Origin: Endothia cerciana
Taxonomy: Eukaryota > Ascomycota > Sordariomycetes > Diaporthales > Cryphonectriaceae
NCBI GenBank assembly: GCA_026119935.1
Contig: JALRMH010000044.1
Location: 62,001 to 126,000 of the forward strand
Reading direction: 5' to 3'
Length of the DNA stretch: 64,000 nt
Part shown: in pieces, positions 1 to 10,543 of the stretch
How positions within the stretch are numbered: position 1 is the stretch's first letter
How the letters are laid out: every line of letters starts with the position of its first letter
Translations under genes and position numbers: made by a program
Notes under the pieces: generated by a model
The model's database searches: none
What the model was told of the DNA's origin: nothing
The model's input: the letters and a program-made list of their open reading frames with translations, nothing else

Positions 1-990
1 TGTCACAAATGGCTCAGGGGCTCAAGGAAGGCCTGGTAGAATGCGGTGCCATGGAGAAGGTACGCTGCCCTGCTCCCCCTCAAAATCACGATCTGGAATA
101 ATTTGTTGACCTTATCCTAGGACCTCTACCTCTACTCCCTGCTACTATTGCAATCCACACAGCGCACATTAGTCTTCACCAATTCCATCAGCGCCGCCCG
201 CCGTCTCGTACCCATGCTTCAGAACCTCAATATCCCCGTCTACGCCCTCCACTCCCAGATGCCACAAAAGGCCCGCCTAAGATCCGTTGAGCGCTTCACA
301 GGGGCAAAGCCCGGAATAGCATCCATCCTCATTGCCACGGATGTAGCCGCTCGCGGTCTTGACATTCCGGGCATCGACGCCGTAATACATTACCATGTCC
401 CTCGCGCTGCCGATGCCTACGTCCACCGTTCCGGCCGCACGGCAAGAGCAGACAAGTCCGGCCTCAGCGTTCTCCTCTGTGCGCCAGAGGAAGTAGTACC
501 CACACGAAGACTGATTGCCAAGGTCCACGCCTCGGCAAAGTCTCCTTCGGGCGGGAAGAAGACCGACTTCTTCGTGCAGACGATCGACATCGACCGGCGC
601 CTTGTGAACCGCTTGAAGGAGCGTGTGACACTGGCAAAGAAGATAGCCGATACTCAGCTCGCGAAGGAGAAGGGTAGCAAGGAGGACGACTGGATGAAGA
701 ACGCAGCCGAGGAGCTTGGTGTTGAGTATGACAGCGAGGATATGGAGCAGATGGGCAAGTGGGGCGGCCGAGGCAGCGGTAGGAAGGCGAAGCAGGACGA
801 GGCAAGAGGATTGTCGAAGGCAGAGGTCGGTGCCTTGCGAGCGCAGCTGAAGCATCTGCTATCTAAGAGAGTCAACACTGGTGTCAGCGAGAAGTATATC
901 GCCGATGGCACCGTCGATATGGATGAATTACTCAGGGGTGCCAAGGGCGACTTCCTCGGCAAGGTTGATGGCCTAGAGCTCGACGACTAG
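1..990 (+). CDS. MAK5: ATP-dependent DEAD-box RNA helicase Mak5 (3' part; gene starts before the window)
   Basis: Exons <1..59 and 121..990; the 61-nt intron 60..120 has a GTACGC donor and a TATCCTAG acceptor, and reading is phase 0 across it. Visible are the C-terminal helicase motifs: motif IV (LVFTNS), motif V (LIATDVAARGLDIPGIDAVI) and motif VI (YVHRSGRTARA). A lysine- and acid-rich tail follows, ending in GKVDGLELDD. The signature ALHSQMPQKARLRSVERF is typical of Mak5/DDX24, which acts in nucleolar maturation of the 60S ribosomal subunit. The N-terminal RecA domain with Walker A and DEAD box lies upstream of the window. The gene is convergent with the next one, with 193 bp between the stop codons. 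The family call is firm; Mak5 rather than another DEAD-box paralogue rests on the remembered motif IV context. Confidence 0.88.
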
Positions 991-1183
991 TTTCTGGATA
1001 AATATGACAAGCGAACACTATCAATTATCCACGAAAAATCATCATTCGCAATTTCTCTGGCAGTGTTCCATCTTCGCTATCAGGCTCCCTGGGTCCTGTA
1101 CAGCTCAAGCTTGCCGCCCGTCATTGCAGCTTAGCCATAGCCCAGAGCCACGCTTACACATGCATCCCTCATCTCTATCCACT

Positions 1184-2215
1184 TCACAGTGACATTTTCG
1201 ACCGGCTCTGATACGGCTGTCCTCCGTAGCCAAGCGATAAACTCCCACCCAACGCAGTCCCAACAGTCTTTCCGATTCCCTCAACGACAGACCCCAGCCT
1301 CCCCGTGAGACGGCCTCCCCGGAACTGGTCAACACTGGACGCTCTGGAGCTATTCGTAGGTCTCTCGTGTTCTCGGGGCCAGACTTTGGAGCTGATGTAA
1401 CTGCTATTCTGGCTCGCGTTGAAGGACTTCTGTGAACGGGAATATGCAACCACTGATGTCCTGGGTGTCTGGTTTCGGTATGATGTCCCACTGCGGCCTA
1501 GAAGTCGACCACGCGTCACGTCTACCACTTCATCTCAGATGTCCCCCGATACCTTATCCTGTTCTGGATTACTATCACCATGACAAACATGGCAGACATG
1601 GTTGTTTGATGATCTCCGCCGCGGGCTCACTGACGACGACGAAGTGGTCTTCCCTATCTTTTCTGTTGGAGAAACTGGAGAGCTATCCCTCCTCCTGCGT
1701 CTCGCGGGCATAGACGCCGGGCGGTCGAAGCAGAAGCGCTCATCCAAGTGTTCAAAGAAGGCCTCGGTCTGGGGCCGGCACCTCCCTTCGGCGGCTCTCT
1801 CCTCAGCGGACCGGTCGGCAAAGTCTGGATCGCGGGCTTTTTCTGCGAGCTGCATCCATATGAACATACAGATCTCGTCGTGGATGACGGGCACGCGGAC
1901 GAGCTTGCGGCACTCGGCGATGCCCTCGGACCTGGGCAGGCTGCCGAGCGCGTGCAGCTCGCTCAAGGTGTGAGGGCAGTTGATCCGGATGAGAGACATG
2001 TGGCTGGCAAAGCGGTCCTGCGAGCTGATAGTGGAGACGAGCCAGTCTCGAGCCTCTTGCAGGGACGCTCGGCGGTGGTCATCAATATCTTCCGGCGAGA
2101 TGGGGTGGTTCTGAAAATATTCTGGTTGGTACTGCCTGTGTACCTGCGAGGGGCGCTCGTCGCGGGCTCCTCGGCGGCTCTGGAAGGAAAAGGAAAGTTT
2201 GAGTCTGGTAGCCAT
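1184..2215 (-). CDS. Hypothetical fungal protein, two exons
   Basis: Exon 1 is 1573..2215 and exon 2 is 1184..1497 on the minus strand. They are joined by a 75-nt intron (donor GTAATC at 1572, acceptor CTAG at 1498); a second donor six bases upstream (1578) keeps the same phase. Without splicing the frame stops at 1535. Exon 1 carries a basic N-terminus (MATRLKLSFSFQSRRG), a helical middle region with CPHTLSELHALGSLPRSEGI and an Arg/Ser-rich part ending near HVCHVCHGDS. Exon 2 ends in a glycine-rich tail (GKTVGTALGGSLSLGYGG). I recognise no domain and assign no function. No signal peptide or membrane span is evident. The spliced product would be about 318 residues. Confidence 0.6.
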
Positions 2216-2414
2216 GATGGCTACCGTGAAGTAGTGAGCTGCTGTTCTTTGTGCTGTCCAAGGCTCGGAGTGTTGAGACCTGGTGGCTCAAATTGAAAGT
2301 GACGAGACTTCATGGTTCGAAAACACAAAAACCAAATTTAATGACAAGCCCATATGAGCCAAGTAGCCCAGAGAGTTTCACATAGTCCCTAGGGCATAAA
2401 AAGACGCAAAGGGC

Positions 2415-3021
2415 TCAAAGGTTCCGTTCCGCGACCCTCAGCTTCGCAAGCTGCTCCTCCAGGTTGTCCGGGTCCTTGGTGTTGTTGCCTTGGGATGAGA
2501 CTTTGTACATGGAAGAGACACCCTTGTGTAGAGTCTCGATAGCGGCAAAGGGCTCTGAGGATGTGCAGACTTCGGAGAGGATGCGCCTGAAACCCCTTTG
2601 GCATTCTCCCTGCGTCTGCGGCCTGCAGCACCCTTAGTACTTCTGTCTGTCGTGTCCGTAGTCGTGTCACTTAAACCCTGCACTTTCACATGTCTCCAAG
2701 CGAGCGATCTCAGCCTCAGTATACGATCTGAGGGAAGTGATCTCGCCACGCGAGTCTGTGTTTAGTAGCTAGGAATCAGGGTGTTGCCTGGTCAGATGGG
2801 GAGCCTCGGCTGGAAAATAGTCACGGATATGGGCGGATCGAGGGTCATTTGAAGCCAAAAAAAATTCCGGTCTTGTCTAAATCTAGATCGAGCTTGGCTT
2901 TGACATGCTGGTTGGTGCCCGCTGTCATTGCTCTCATCATAGATCGTCCAGACTCCCCTAGGCTGGGATCCAGCCCGATGGCCATTCGCCGATCTTCAAG
3001 CAGCACAATAGCAGCCACCAT
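2415..3021 (-). CDS. Possible spliced gene remnant of unknown function
   Basis: The coding signal lies in pieces too short to stand out as ORFs. On the minus strand, a 54-codon segment starts at an ATG at 3021 (MVAAIVLLEDRRMAIGLDPS). It must shift by one base in an eight-T run near 2860 to reach the next exon, which ends at 2825. The 69-nt intron 2756..2824 has a GTGACT donor and a GCTACTAAACACAG end. Exon 2671..2755 reads SLRSYTEAEIARLETCESAG. The 48-nt intron 2623..2670 has a TACTAA branch and CAG acceptor. The last exon 2415..2622 reads FRRILSEVCTSSEPFAAIE and ends LEEQLAKLRVAERNL. Phases agree across both introns. Another coding-like piece ending with a strong GTAAGT donor (reading LKQILDIIGYTRQMEEY) lies at about 3470..3560 and may be an upstream exon. 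Whether the T-run shift is real decides between a gene and a pseudogene. Confidence 0.4.
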
Positions 3022-4408
3022 GATTGGTTACGTTCTGTCAAGCTATGAGATATCCGTCAAGACGAACATCCCGTGATCGTCGATAAGCGCCTTGATGGGG
3101 GCGACTTGACTTGTGCAGTGGTGGTGCTAGCAGCAGCTACGAACGCCAAGGAACGAGGCACGAGAAATACTGGCCGCTATGCGATACTTTGTCAACTATC
3201 CTTATTAGGGGTACCTCGAGCGAGAGAAAATTTCTGTATGACAATTCCCGCCCTTGAAACTGTGCTTTCTAGCATATTATTTACCTTTCCTTCGAGTCGG
3301 GCGTGTCATATGATCATGGGCTGCGCCGCACCAAGTTTTGGCGCCCTTCTGGCGTAGTTTTAGGTGAGGATCGTTACCTTTTACAGGGCGCAAAAAAGAT
3401 GGGATATTTTCAAATAAAAATAAAATAGAATAAACAATTAGACGGCAAAAGGCATCCAAGGGCACTTACTAGACTGGGCCGCTGTACTCTTCCATCTGCC
3501 TTGTATATCCGATGATATCAAGGATCTGCTTGAGGGTCTCTACTTGCTCAAGAAACAGTGCAGCCCGTTAAGTTGCAAGTGCCACTTGTAACCTAGAACC
3601 TGTCATAGGCTGTTCATTATGTTGGATCCGTTTCCAAGTCCGTCAACGTTTCAAAGCCCGTGAATGTTTGAGCCGCACAACAACGTATGGGAAACGGAAT
3701 GGGCAAGCCTCCTTTGTTCAATGCCGCTACCATGGACCATGGCGATACACTAAATGATTGACCATATATAGTAGCTATCAGAATCCTTGGCTAAAGTCCA
3801 GGCCATAACAAGGGGACACGAAATGATGTTGCTCAGAAACGGAACGATAATGAAGGCGATGCCGCGCCAGATGATGAAATAGTAGTTCCCTCCCTTGTCT
3901 GAGAATACAGACAATATTCAACAGTAACACCAAGCAGTAAGCACAATTTCGCAGATAGAGCACAGTATAAGAAAGCAGAAAGAAAGGAAAAAAAGCCCAG
4001 CAGGTAAGATTTGATCTTTTTTACATATATTGCTAGAGATACCATCCGCATATCTACTGGTTGAAAGTACGCCAATGGGAATGGCACGAGATGGATTCGC
4101 TACAGCATGCAGCGGCCTCCGAGGTCATGTCAGCACACACGCGTCCAGCACAAGCCACAGCAGAGCCTCGCTTGGCGTCATCTTCCTACTGCACATTTAC
4201 TTTTTCCTCTCTCGAACTACGTTGCCCCTCGCAATGGAGGCCAGACTGGTATCTCATTGTTCCTTGCAAGAAAAGCCCATACGTAAGAACCTACCCACCT
4301 AAGTAGGTATCGTCAAAGATCCTTTCAAACTAGACGAAACCTTACAATAGACGTACCACATACGAAGAATTGACTGGGTGCGATGGGAAACCCTGACGAG
4401 AAGAATGA
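3022..4408. other. Intergenic, no supported gene
   Basis: About 1.4 kb between the minus-strand remnant and the HET gene. It includes the possible minus-strand exon at about 3470..3560 noted in the preceding entry. The rest is relatively AT-rich, with only short overlapping ORFs that look like noise. Presumably it contains the HET promoter and first exon; an ATG at 4383 opens a 34-codon frame, but I could not splice it in phase to the HET frame. Confidence 0.5.
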
Positions 4409-6466
4409 GAAGGACAACATGATGAAGACGGAAAGACAACCCATAGTGGACTGGATGGACAGCCCAGCCCTTCATCATACTGTCTAAACTCGCCTATCTA
4501 TCCGGCCTTTTCAAGTCGAGATTCGACCCGAATATTAATTGTATCCGAGGCTAATGACAGGGAAGATGATATCCGATGTCAACTGGCCGAAATACGCCTC
4601 TCTGAAGCTCGCAGCGGTGACGACGGGTACACGGCCCTTTCGTACGTATGGGGAACCCAGGAAGGCAACCGTAGAATATGGATCGGGGAACATGGCTTCT
4701 ATATCAACTCCAATCTCGACTCAGCGCTCCGTCATCTGCGCCGCCGGGACCGTGCAATCCGACTCTGGGTGGATGCTATATGCATCAACCAGGGAGACCT
4801 CCTCGAACGCAACCACCAGGTACAACAAATGCGTGACATATATTCCGCAGCTTCCGAGATGGTTATCTACCTTGGGGCCCAGGACGGTGGAGATACTGGT
4901 CGCTCTGCTTGGAATTTCCTCGAACGGCACAGCTCCTGGGCCTGGAATAGCCATCAAGAACGTGACTATAGAGTTGCTGCGAGACTGGAGAGGTTAACAT
5001 CCTTCCGCGGATCTCTGAGGGATGTCGAGATCGACGTGTTATCCCGACCATGGTTCCGAAGACTTTGGGTCTTTCAAGAGGCCGTGGTCTCCCGAGTTCT
5101 ATCTATACAGTGCGGCCATCGGCGAATCGCCTGGTATGACTTCTGCACGATAATCCTACTGTCTCCGAAGCCCCACGACCGATACGGTTTTAGTCTCCTG
5201 CACTCCGGAAATGCAGACATTGTGCGAGACATGAGTCTGGCACGCAGCGAGTATCTGCGCAGCCACGGTCTCCATCAGCTTTTGCCATCCTGGCAGCTAC
5301 CACAGGTGTTGGATACCTCACCAGATGCTCTGAACATCTTGAAACTGGTTGCAAGAACAAGATATCTTCAAGCCTCCGATGCGAGAGACAAGATTTTTGG
5401 CTTGTTGGGCATAGCCACCGATATCGACACGAGTGATACTGGATTCGCCGTCGACTACCGCGTACACTACTACGAGTTGTACGTCAGATTCGCAAGACAC
5501 ATCATCATGGCCATGAAATCATACGACATCATCTCATACGTAAACTTTGCGGCTGAGTCGCTATTACCTGGACCATATCTGCCATCTTGGGTCCCGAATT
5601 GGGATTATCAGGATATTATCTCTTATTGCAGCAATTGCACCATCTTGGACACTCTCCCGGCCGAGACAAGAACGCAGAAGCAAGCTCGCCAGAATCGTAT
5701 GGCCGTCTCTTGGGCTGCACATAACAACTTCCTGGGTATTGTGACACCGGGCAGGATAATTGGTCAAATTGAGGAGTATACATTGCCGCTACGGCTTACT
5801 GGACTGGATGAGGTTGCTTTTGAGTCTGAGAGAGTCGGCACAAACCAAGAAGATGACAATTTCTATCCCATTATGGAACTATGGGTTGAAAGACTCTTCT
5901 TCAGTCCCTTCGACGTCCATTCCCATTCGAGTGGTTACTCGGTTGACGATACAAGCCTCCAAATTGCAAGCCCCGGAGGTGGCACACTCAGCGCGATCAA
6001 ATGCCATCAGCGGGCGAGACGTTTCTCTCTTCATCTAGACCGGGCAAGGATGCAGAAGCCTCATTCAGTCGAGCATCACTTGTACGCCAGGAGACGACAA
6101 ACCGCTAGCTGGTCTGACGGCAACAACAAAGCCGTGGTACCAATCATTCATGAGGAGTCTATTGTAGACAGAAAGAGACTGGCCATCTGCATCACAACAG
6201 AGCCCCCCTTCGAGCAGCTGGCTCTTGTCCCCGCCATGGCACAAGTAGGAGACCTGATCGTCCAGATCAGCGGTTCGCGTGTTCCTTATGTCGTAAAGCC
6301 CCCTGATGACTCTTCCTGGCCGGACGAAGATGTCAATACGAGTTGGATCTTTGCGCAGGGGCCGACCGTGCAGCGTGTGAGATGCCGGCTTGTGGGAGAG
6401 TGCGTGCTCAATGGATTCGAGGAGCTTCCTGAAGATATGATGCGGACTGTTGTCACCATGTTTTAG
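4409..6466 (+). CDS. Heterokaryon incompatibility (HET) domain protein; 5' end unresolved
   Basis: The frame is open from 4409 to the TAG at 6464..6466, but its first in-frame ATG is 4769, which would cut through the HET domain. The true start therefore lies in an upstream exon I could not fix. HET-domain landmarks run in order: YTALSYVWGTQEG (about 4641), LWVDAICINQGD (about 4763), QQMRDIYSAASEMVIYLG (about 4826) and WFRRLWVFQEAVVS (about 5052). About 450 further residues follow that are typical of long HET proteins and have no recognised second domain. In fungi, HET proteins mediate allorecognition after hyphal fusion and can trigger programmed cell death; whether this one does is unknown. 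No internal stop or frameshift is seen, so unlike loci further along it looks intact. It stands alone, with no neighbouring HET-s or NLR gene. Confidence 0.8.
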   Translation, partial: EGQHDEDGKTTHSGLDGQPSPSSYCLNSPIYPAFSSRDSTRILIVSEANDREDDIRCQLAEIRLSEARSGDDGYTALSYVWGTQEGNRRIWIGEHGFYINSNLDSALRHLRRRDRAIRLWVDAICINQGDLLERNHQVQQMRDIYSAASEMVIYLGAQDGGDTGRSAWNFLERHSSWAWNSHQERDYRVAARLERLTSFRGSLRDVEIDVLSRPWFRRLWVFQEAVVSRVLSIQCGHRRIAWYDFCTIILLSPKPHDRYGFSLLHSGNADIVRDMSLARSEYLRSHGLHQLLPSWQLPQVLDTSPDALNILKLVARTRYLQASDARDKIFGLLGIATDIDTSDTGFAVDYRVHYYELYVRFARHIIMAMKSYDIISYVNFAAESLLPGPYLPSWVPNWDYQDIISYCSNCTILDTLPAETRTQKQARQNRMAVSWAAHNNFLGIVTPGRIIGQIEEYTLPLRLTGLDEVAFESERVGTNQEDDNFYPIMELWVERLFFSPFDVHSHSSGYSVDDTSLQIASPGGGTLSAIKCHQRARRFSLHLDRARMQKPHSVEHHLYARRRQTASWSDGNNKAVVPIIHEESIVDRKRLAICITTEPPFEQLALVPAMAQVGDLIVQISGSRVPYVVKPPDDSSWPDEDVNTSWIFAQGPTVQRVRCRLVGECVLNGFEELPEDMMRTVVTMF

Positions 6467-7370
6467 ATACAAGGTATTCTATGCGTTCCGAGACTCAGTG
6501 ATCATTTCAATCTCACAGCACTCCCAAGGTAGTATGGATATAATTACATGTCCCAGCTATGGTCATGATCAGTAACATTCAGCCAGATGCCATAGAACCT
6601 GAAGTCCCACCAAAGACACGCCGTAAAGTATTCGATAGTGTGCTCGTCCAAGCTGACTGAGGGTCTCACGGCGGTGTGGTCCCACTCAGACAATCGTGTT
6701 GTGTCTCTCAAACGCTTTTGGACCAACCCCCCCCCCCCCCGCGGGTCCTCGGGAAGACCCCCGAGTATGTATCAAGGAAGTTTCCTGATCCAGCTATGGT
6801 TCTGAATCCACTTGTAATGATTCATTCTCTGACGTTTCTGGCAACAGAAATCTAACACAGTTAATTTTTGATTCCTGTCTGTTCTCCTCACTCCACGATT
6901 GATAGTATCCTCCATTACTCCCCAAGACGCTGGAGACCAATTAGGTAGTGAGAGGATTGGGATGACGGAACATCATCGCCCGATCCCCAGGGGTCCATCG
7001 CCGCTTCAATTTACACGACACCACCAGGAGGCTGGAAAATCTCCATCAAGACTCGTTTCTGGCCCGATCCGATCCCTAAGAGATCTGTCTCTCGTGGCTT
7101 AGTCCGCGTCCTAAACTGGCAGACGACAGAAATCTCCAGCACAGCTTCGTTGCGGCCTATCAGGTCCAACATCGGTGCGCCAGAACCCGGTTCATTTCAG
7201 GAAATTCTGCAACAAGTTCCGCGGACGCGGGTCCTGCCACCGTGTATGAGAGCGTCATATAAAAGCGGAAAGGCCCGGGCCATATGGCACTACAAAGTAA
7301 GGGTAGATTGCGGCCCCCGAGAAGTTCATCATGCTTTAGAGTGTCGTCCTATTGATCGCCAGGACCCACA
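6467..7370. other. Intergenic; promoter side of the CBM1 gene
   Basis: No coding signal is supported. It contains a C14 tract at 6727..6740 and, near its right end, the TATA element listed separately. Confidence 0.5.
7258..7265 (+). promoter_or_regulatory. TATA box of the CBM1 gene
   Basis: TATAAAAG lies 113 bp upstream of the ATG at 7371, a fitting distance for a highly transcribed secreted-protein gene. It is a sequence match only. Confidence 0.5.
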
Positions 7371-8316
7371 ATGAAGCAGAGGACCCTCATCACCCTCCCT
7401 TGCCTTGCTGCAGGCGTCGCAGCCCAGAGCACAGCCGGCTCATACGGCCAATGTAAGACGCCCGAGCCCCAGACACATGGTCCCCGTTGACTGACACCAC
7501 GCCGAGGCGGAGGAAGCGGCTACACTGGCCCGACGGCCTGCGTCTCGGGGTATGTCTGTACCGATTATAATGCGTACTACTACCAATGTATACCTGGCAC
7601 AACGACCGGGGAGGCATCATCCACGAGCGTATTGTCCACGAGCCTATCGTTCACTCCGGCATCGACCACGGCCACTACTGCCACGGTAGCAGGCACCAGC
7701 TCCAGTTCTACCTCATCAGCGCCAGCAACGGCATCCACAGCCTCCGCGACCGTCACCCCCTCGGGCACGTCGACCCTCTCCTCGGGCTGGTACTGGATCC
7801 GCGCCGTCGAGACGCCATACTATCACTCCTACCTCCAGACCCTCCCGACCGCGATCCCCGCCGACGCCCTCATGGACAGCCCCCTCACGGCGGGGCAGTT
7901 CAACATCATCGATGGCCAGCTCGTCTACAACACCGGGTCGGGCACGGACGGCGCCCTGTACATGTGGGTGGAGGACCCCGCGGACAAGACGCAGCGGGCC
8001 CTGTCGACGTGGTTCAACTCGACGGGGAACACGTACGGTAATTTCTCGTTCTCGGGGGACACGGTGACATGGGTCGATCCGGACGTGGACAGGGGGAACA
8101 CGGCGGCTTTTTATGTGTGCCCTGACAACTCGACGGGGGCGAATGATCTGTACGTGAACACGGGGGCGTATGATTATGAGACGCCGTCGGGGTGTTATGA
8201 TATCGATGTGAGTATCTATCTCAATTCGCCTGGAGGACTTCCTGCAGGAGGATATGGTCTGTTGCTGACAGTGGTGATAGATCCATTCTTATGGTGGTTC
8301 AACGGCCACCGTTTGA
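7371..8316 (+). CDS. Secreted protein with N-terminal CBM1 cellulose-binding module and uncharacterised C-terminal domain
   Basis: Exons 7371..7452, 7507..8207 and 8281..8316; introns of 54 nt (donor GTAAGA) and 73 nt (donor GTGAGT). The product is 272 residues. Residues 1-18 form a signal peptide (MKQRTLITLPCLAAGVAA). CBM1 follows directly, beginning YGQCGGSGYTGPTACVSGY, with four cysteines and the aromatic face YNAYYYQC. It binds crystalline cellulose, so the protein should act outside the cell on plant wall. A linker of about 60 Ser/Thr/Ala residues follows, likely O-glycosylated. The C-terminal domain starts GWYWIRAVETPYYHSYLQT, contains TAGQFNIIDGQLV and ends GCYDIDIHSYGGSTATV. I know this domain from other fungal secreted proteins but not its activity, and I see no catalytic signature. 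The third exon is only 12 codons and is supported by exact phase and stop. Confidence 0.85.
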
Positions 8317-9947
8317 GCATTACAACGTTGAGTTTCGACAAAAAGACAGAAGGTCATGGGAAATCAGTCCACTGGAGTGATATGAAAGCCCGAGGCGAGA
8401 GACCTATGTGAGGTGGTCCCTGACTGCGCAATATATTTCTGTCCTGGAGTCGGCAGAGCTATCAAGATCAATAGACTTGCCGCTGAATATGTCACGTCCA
8501 TAGAGGTATCCACTTGACTCGAACTCCCTCGGAAACTCTCTTCGAGCTGGTGGTGTACTCGGCCTCTGCTTGCTCCTTGTCTTCTCTACACATTGTTGGT
8601 AACAGCGATATCTTGCAAGCACCTCATGCCAGCCACTGGGCCTTCTTTGCAGAGGATATGCCTACGTAATTCTATTGATAGTCGACAGGGGTACGAGAGC
8701 TGTGAGAAGCCAGCGCAGTGAGCGATTACAAGGTCGACAGGCACGACGAAAGGAGCTATGAACGGGAATTGGTGTATCGGGCGATTGAGGCACACCCTGG
8801 GAAGGAAGTAGAAGGAGAAGCCAAAACAAGACCAGAAATTAAGAAGAGATGCGGAAAGGAAAGACAAAGTGATGAAGAGGAGGGGAATAAAGATGAACGA
8901 AAACGAATAAAAGAGCAACAGAACGAACACGCGATTTGGGGGAAGGGTCAGACGTTCAGACTCAACCGCAAGGTTCTAGCCATAAAAATAGAAATACATA
9001 CTCCAAGGGCAAGCGAACCAGTCGACGGGAGGATGATAGCGAAACACGCTGGTGTATTAGTCTGCTGTGCGAAAACGTTCTTTGGGACAAATTCCGTTAT
9101 GACAGCCCGTTGAGAAAGCACCACGTTTTTCACTGAATCCAGACATGAGCTGCCTATATGGAGCGGGAATTCTGGTCCTGATACCTCCTCTTCATCCTCG
9201 CACTAATCCATTTCCTGATATGCCTAACGCGTGAATGCTTCATTCCTTGGGGATTGTGCTCTCTGTTGCATATTTTGCGTGAACTCTGGCTGACTGTTGG
9301 GGAGATCGGCGTGTGCTGCGTGTGATTGTGTCTGTGGTTCGTCAGAATCTAGATAGGCTGATGCTCTTGGGTGTGAGCTGTGTGCTGTACCATGTGAAGG
9401 ATTGCCACGCAGCTCACGACCATGACTCACCAGGGGTCGTGAGTGTGTTGTTGTTGAGATGATGGTTCTGGAGTTGTCATGAGCTCTGAAGTCCTCCCCT
9501 GACTTTGCAGAGTCGCGCTGGCATCTAAAAGTAGAGTTCCTGCGTCCGATGTACCGCCTGCGGAATCCATATCAGATGAACTGCTAGGTACCCAGAACGA
9601 AGGGTCAGCCTCTTCCTCTAGGTAGTGATAAGGCCATGAGAAATGAGGGCCAAAGATGAAGCTCCGCCGTCGGCATCCATGTCAAGATAGTTCGGCACTT
9701 GTATGTGGGGCAGTGTATTTGGCCTTCGCCAGCGCAAAGGTCTGAACGGGATGGTGGTGCCGTACTACCTGCTGCTGCAGGCAAGTGCACTGTGCTAAGG
9801 GATCGGTAGAAGAATTCCAGAGGAGTCCAGTCATTCGCGGCACCTGCTTGATAATTTTCAAGCCCCGGATACTCGCAGCCAGGTAAGAATTTCCCTTGGG
9901 AAGACATCTCCACTCGGTGCAGATGCTATCAGACTGAACTGGCCGCA
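8317..9947. other. Intergenic with weak decayed coding traces
   Basis: No intact gene. Between about 9230 and 9947 the minus strand shows low-complexity Gln/Ser/His-rich reading (about 9224..9430) and short frames such as 9605..9913. These could be decayed 3' extensions of the fragment that stops at 9948, but the frames break repeatedly. 8700-9200 is A/G-rich with nothing recognised. Confidence 0.4.
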
Positions 9948-10492
9948 TTATTTCTCCGAAGCCTCTGCCGAGGCCTGTTCCCCTGGTTTCTGTGCTGCTG
10001 TTTCATCATTCATAGGACGAGCATCTCCAATGTCTGGCAGCCAGGCCGTAATACCATTTCTAAATGGAGAAGATCGAAGTGCTGCCCCCAGCCATACAAA
10101 CTGTTGGCTTACTTCCACGATGGATCCGATAGTTCCAATGATATTGACATCGAACTTGCCTTGTGTTTCGGATTAATTCGGGCTCACCTTCTATATTTGA
10201 ATACGAAGAACATCACTTCTTTATGCATAAGGGTCTGAGGCTTGTACCCAAGCTGCAGAGCAAACGTCCTCAGCAAATCGGGGAGGGCCTCTGAAATGCG
10301 ATCGAGGGTCTCAGGATCCTTCCTGATATGACTAACTGCCGCAAGTAAAGACTCAGCCAACTCTTCTATGTATTAAATCGCTCCTAAAGATAGTGACCCG
10401 GACAAGGACTCTGGATATATCGTTGCTGTCTTATATTGCCCTAGATTGTGCTGTGTCTGGTCGTTGGAGTCTGGTTGTGGTGTGCTGGGCAT
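9948..10492 (-). pseudogene. Fungal-specific gene with WLGAALRSSP motif, interrupted by one stop codon
   Basis: A minus-strand ATG at 10492 opens a frame beginning MPSTPQPDSNDQTQH. It meets a TAA at 10373..10375 and resumes at once with YIEELAESLLAAVSHIRKDP. The conserved block ALPDLLRTFALQLGYKPQ and MHKEVMFFVFKYR follows. A GTGAGC donor at 10187 ends exon 1 in phase 2. Downstream, GTIGSIVEVSQQFVWLGAAL runs into the RSSP motif, and the frame stops at 9948..9950. I recognise this pairing from many fungal proteins with an N-terminal alpha-helical domain of unknown role, often fused to other modules. The TAA would be CAA after one C-to-T reversal, as RIP would produce. The acceptor of the intron is not resolved. 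It lies just downstream of the kinase pseudogene on the same strand. Confidence 0.5.
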
Positions 10493-10543
10493 AGTGAGCT
10501 ATGTCGTCTTTGATCGCATGTAGCTGCTTGTCGACAAGGAGGA

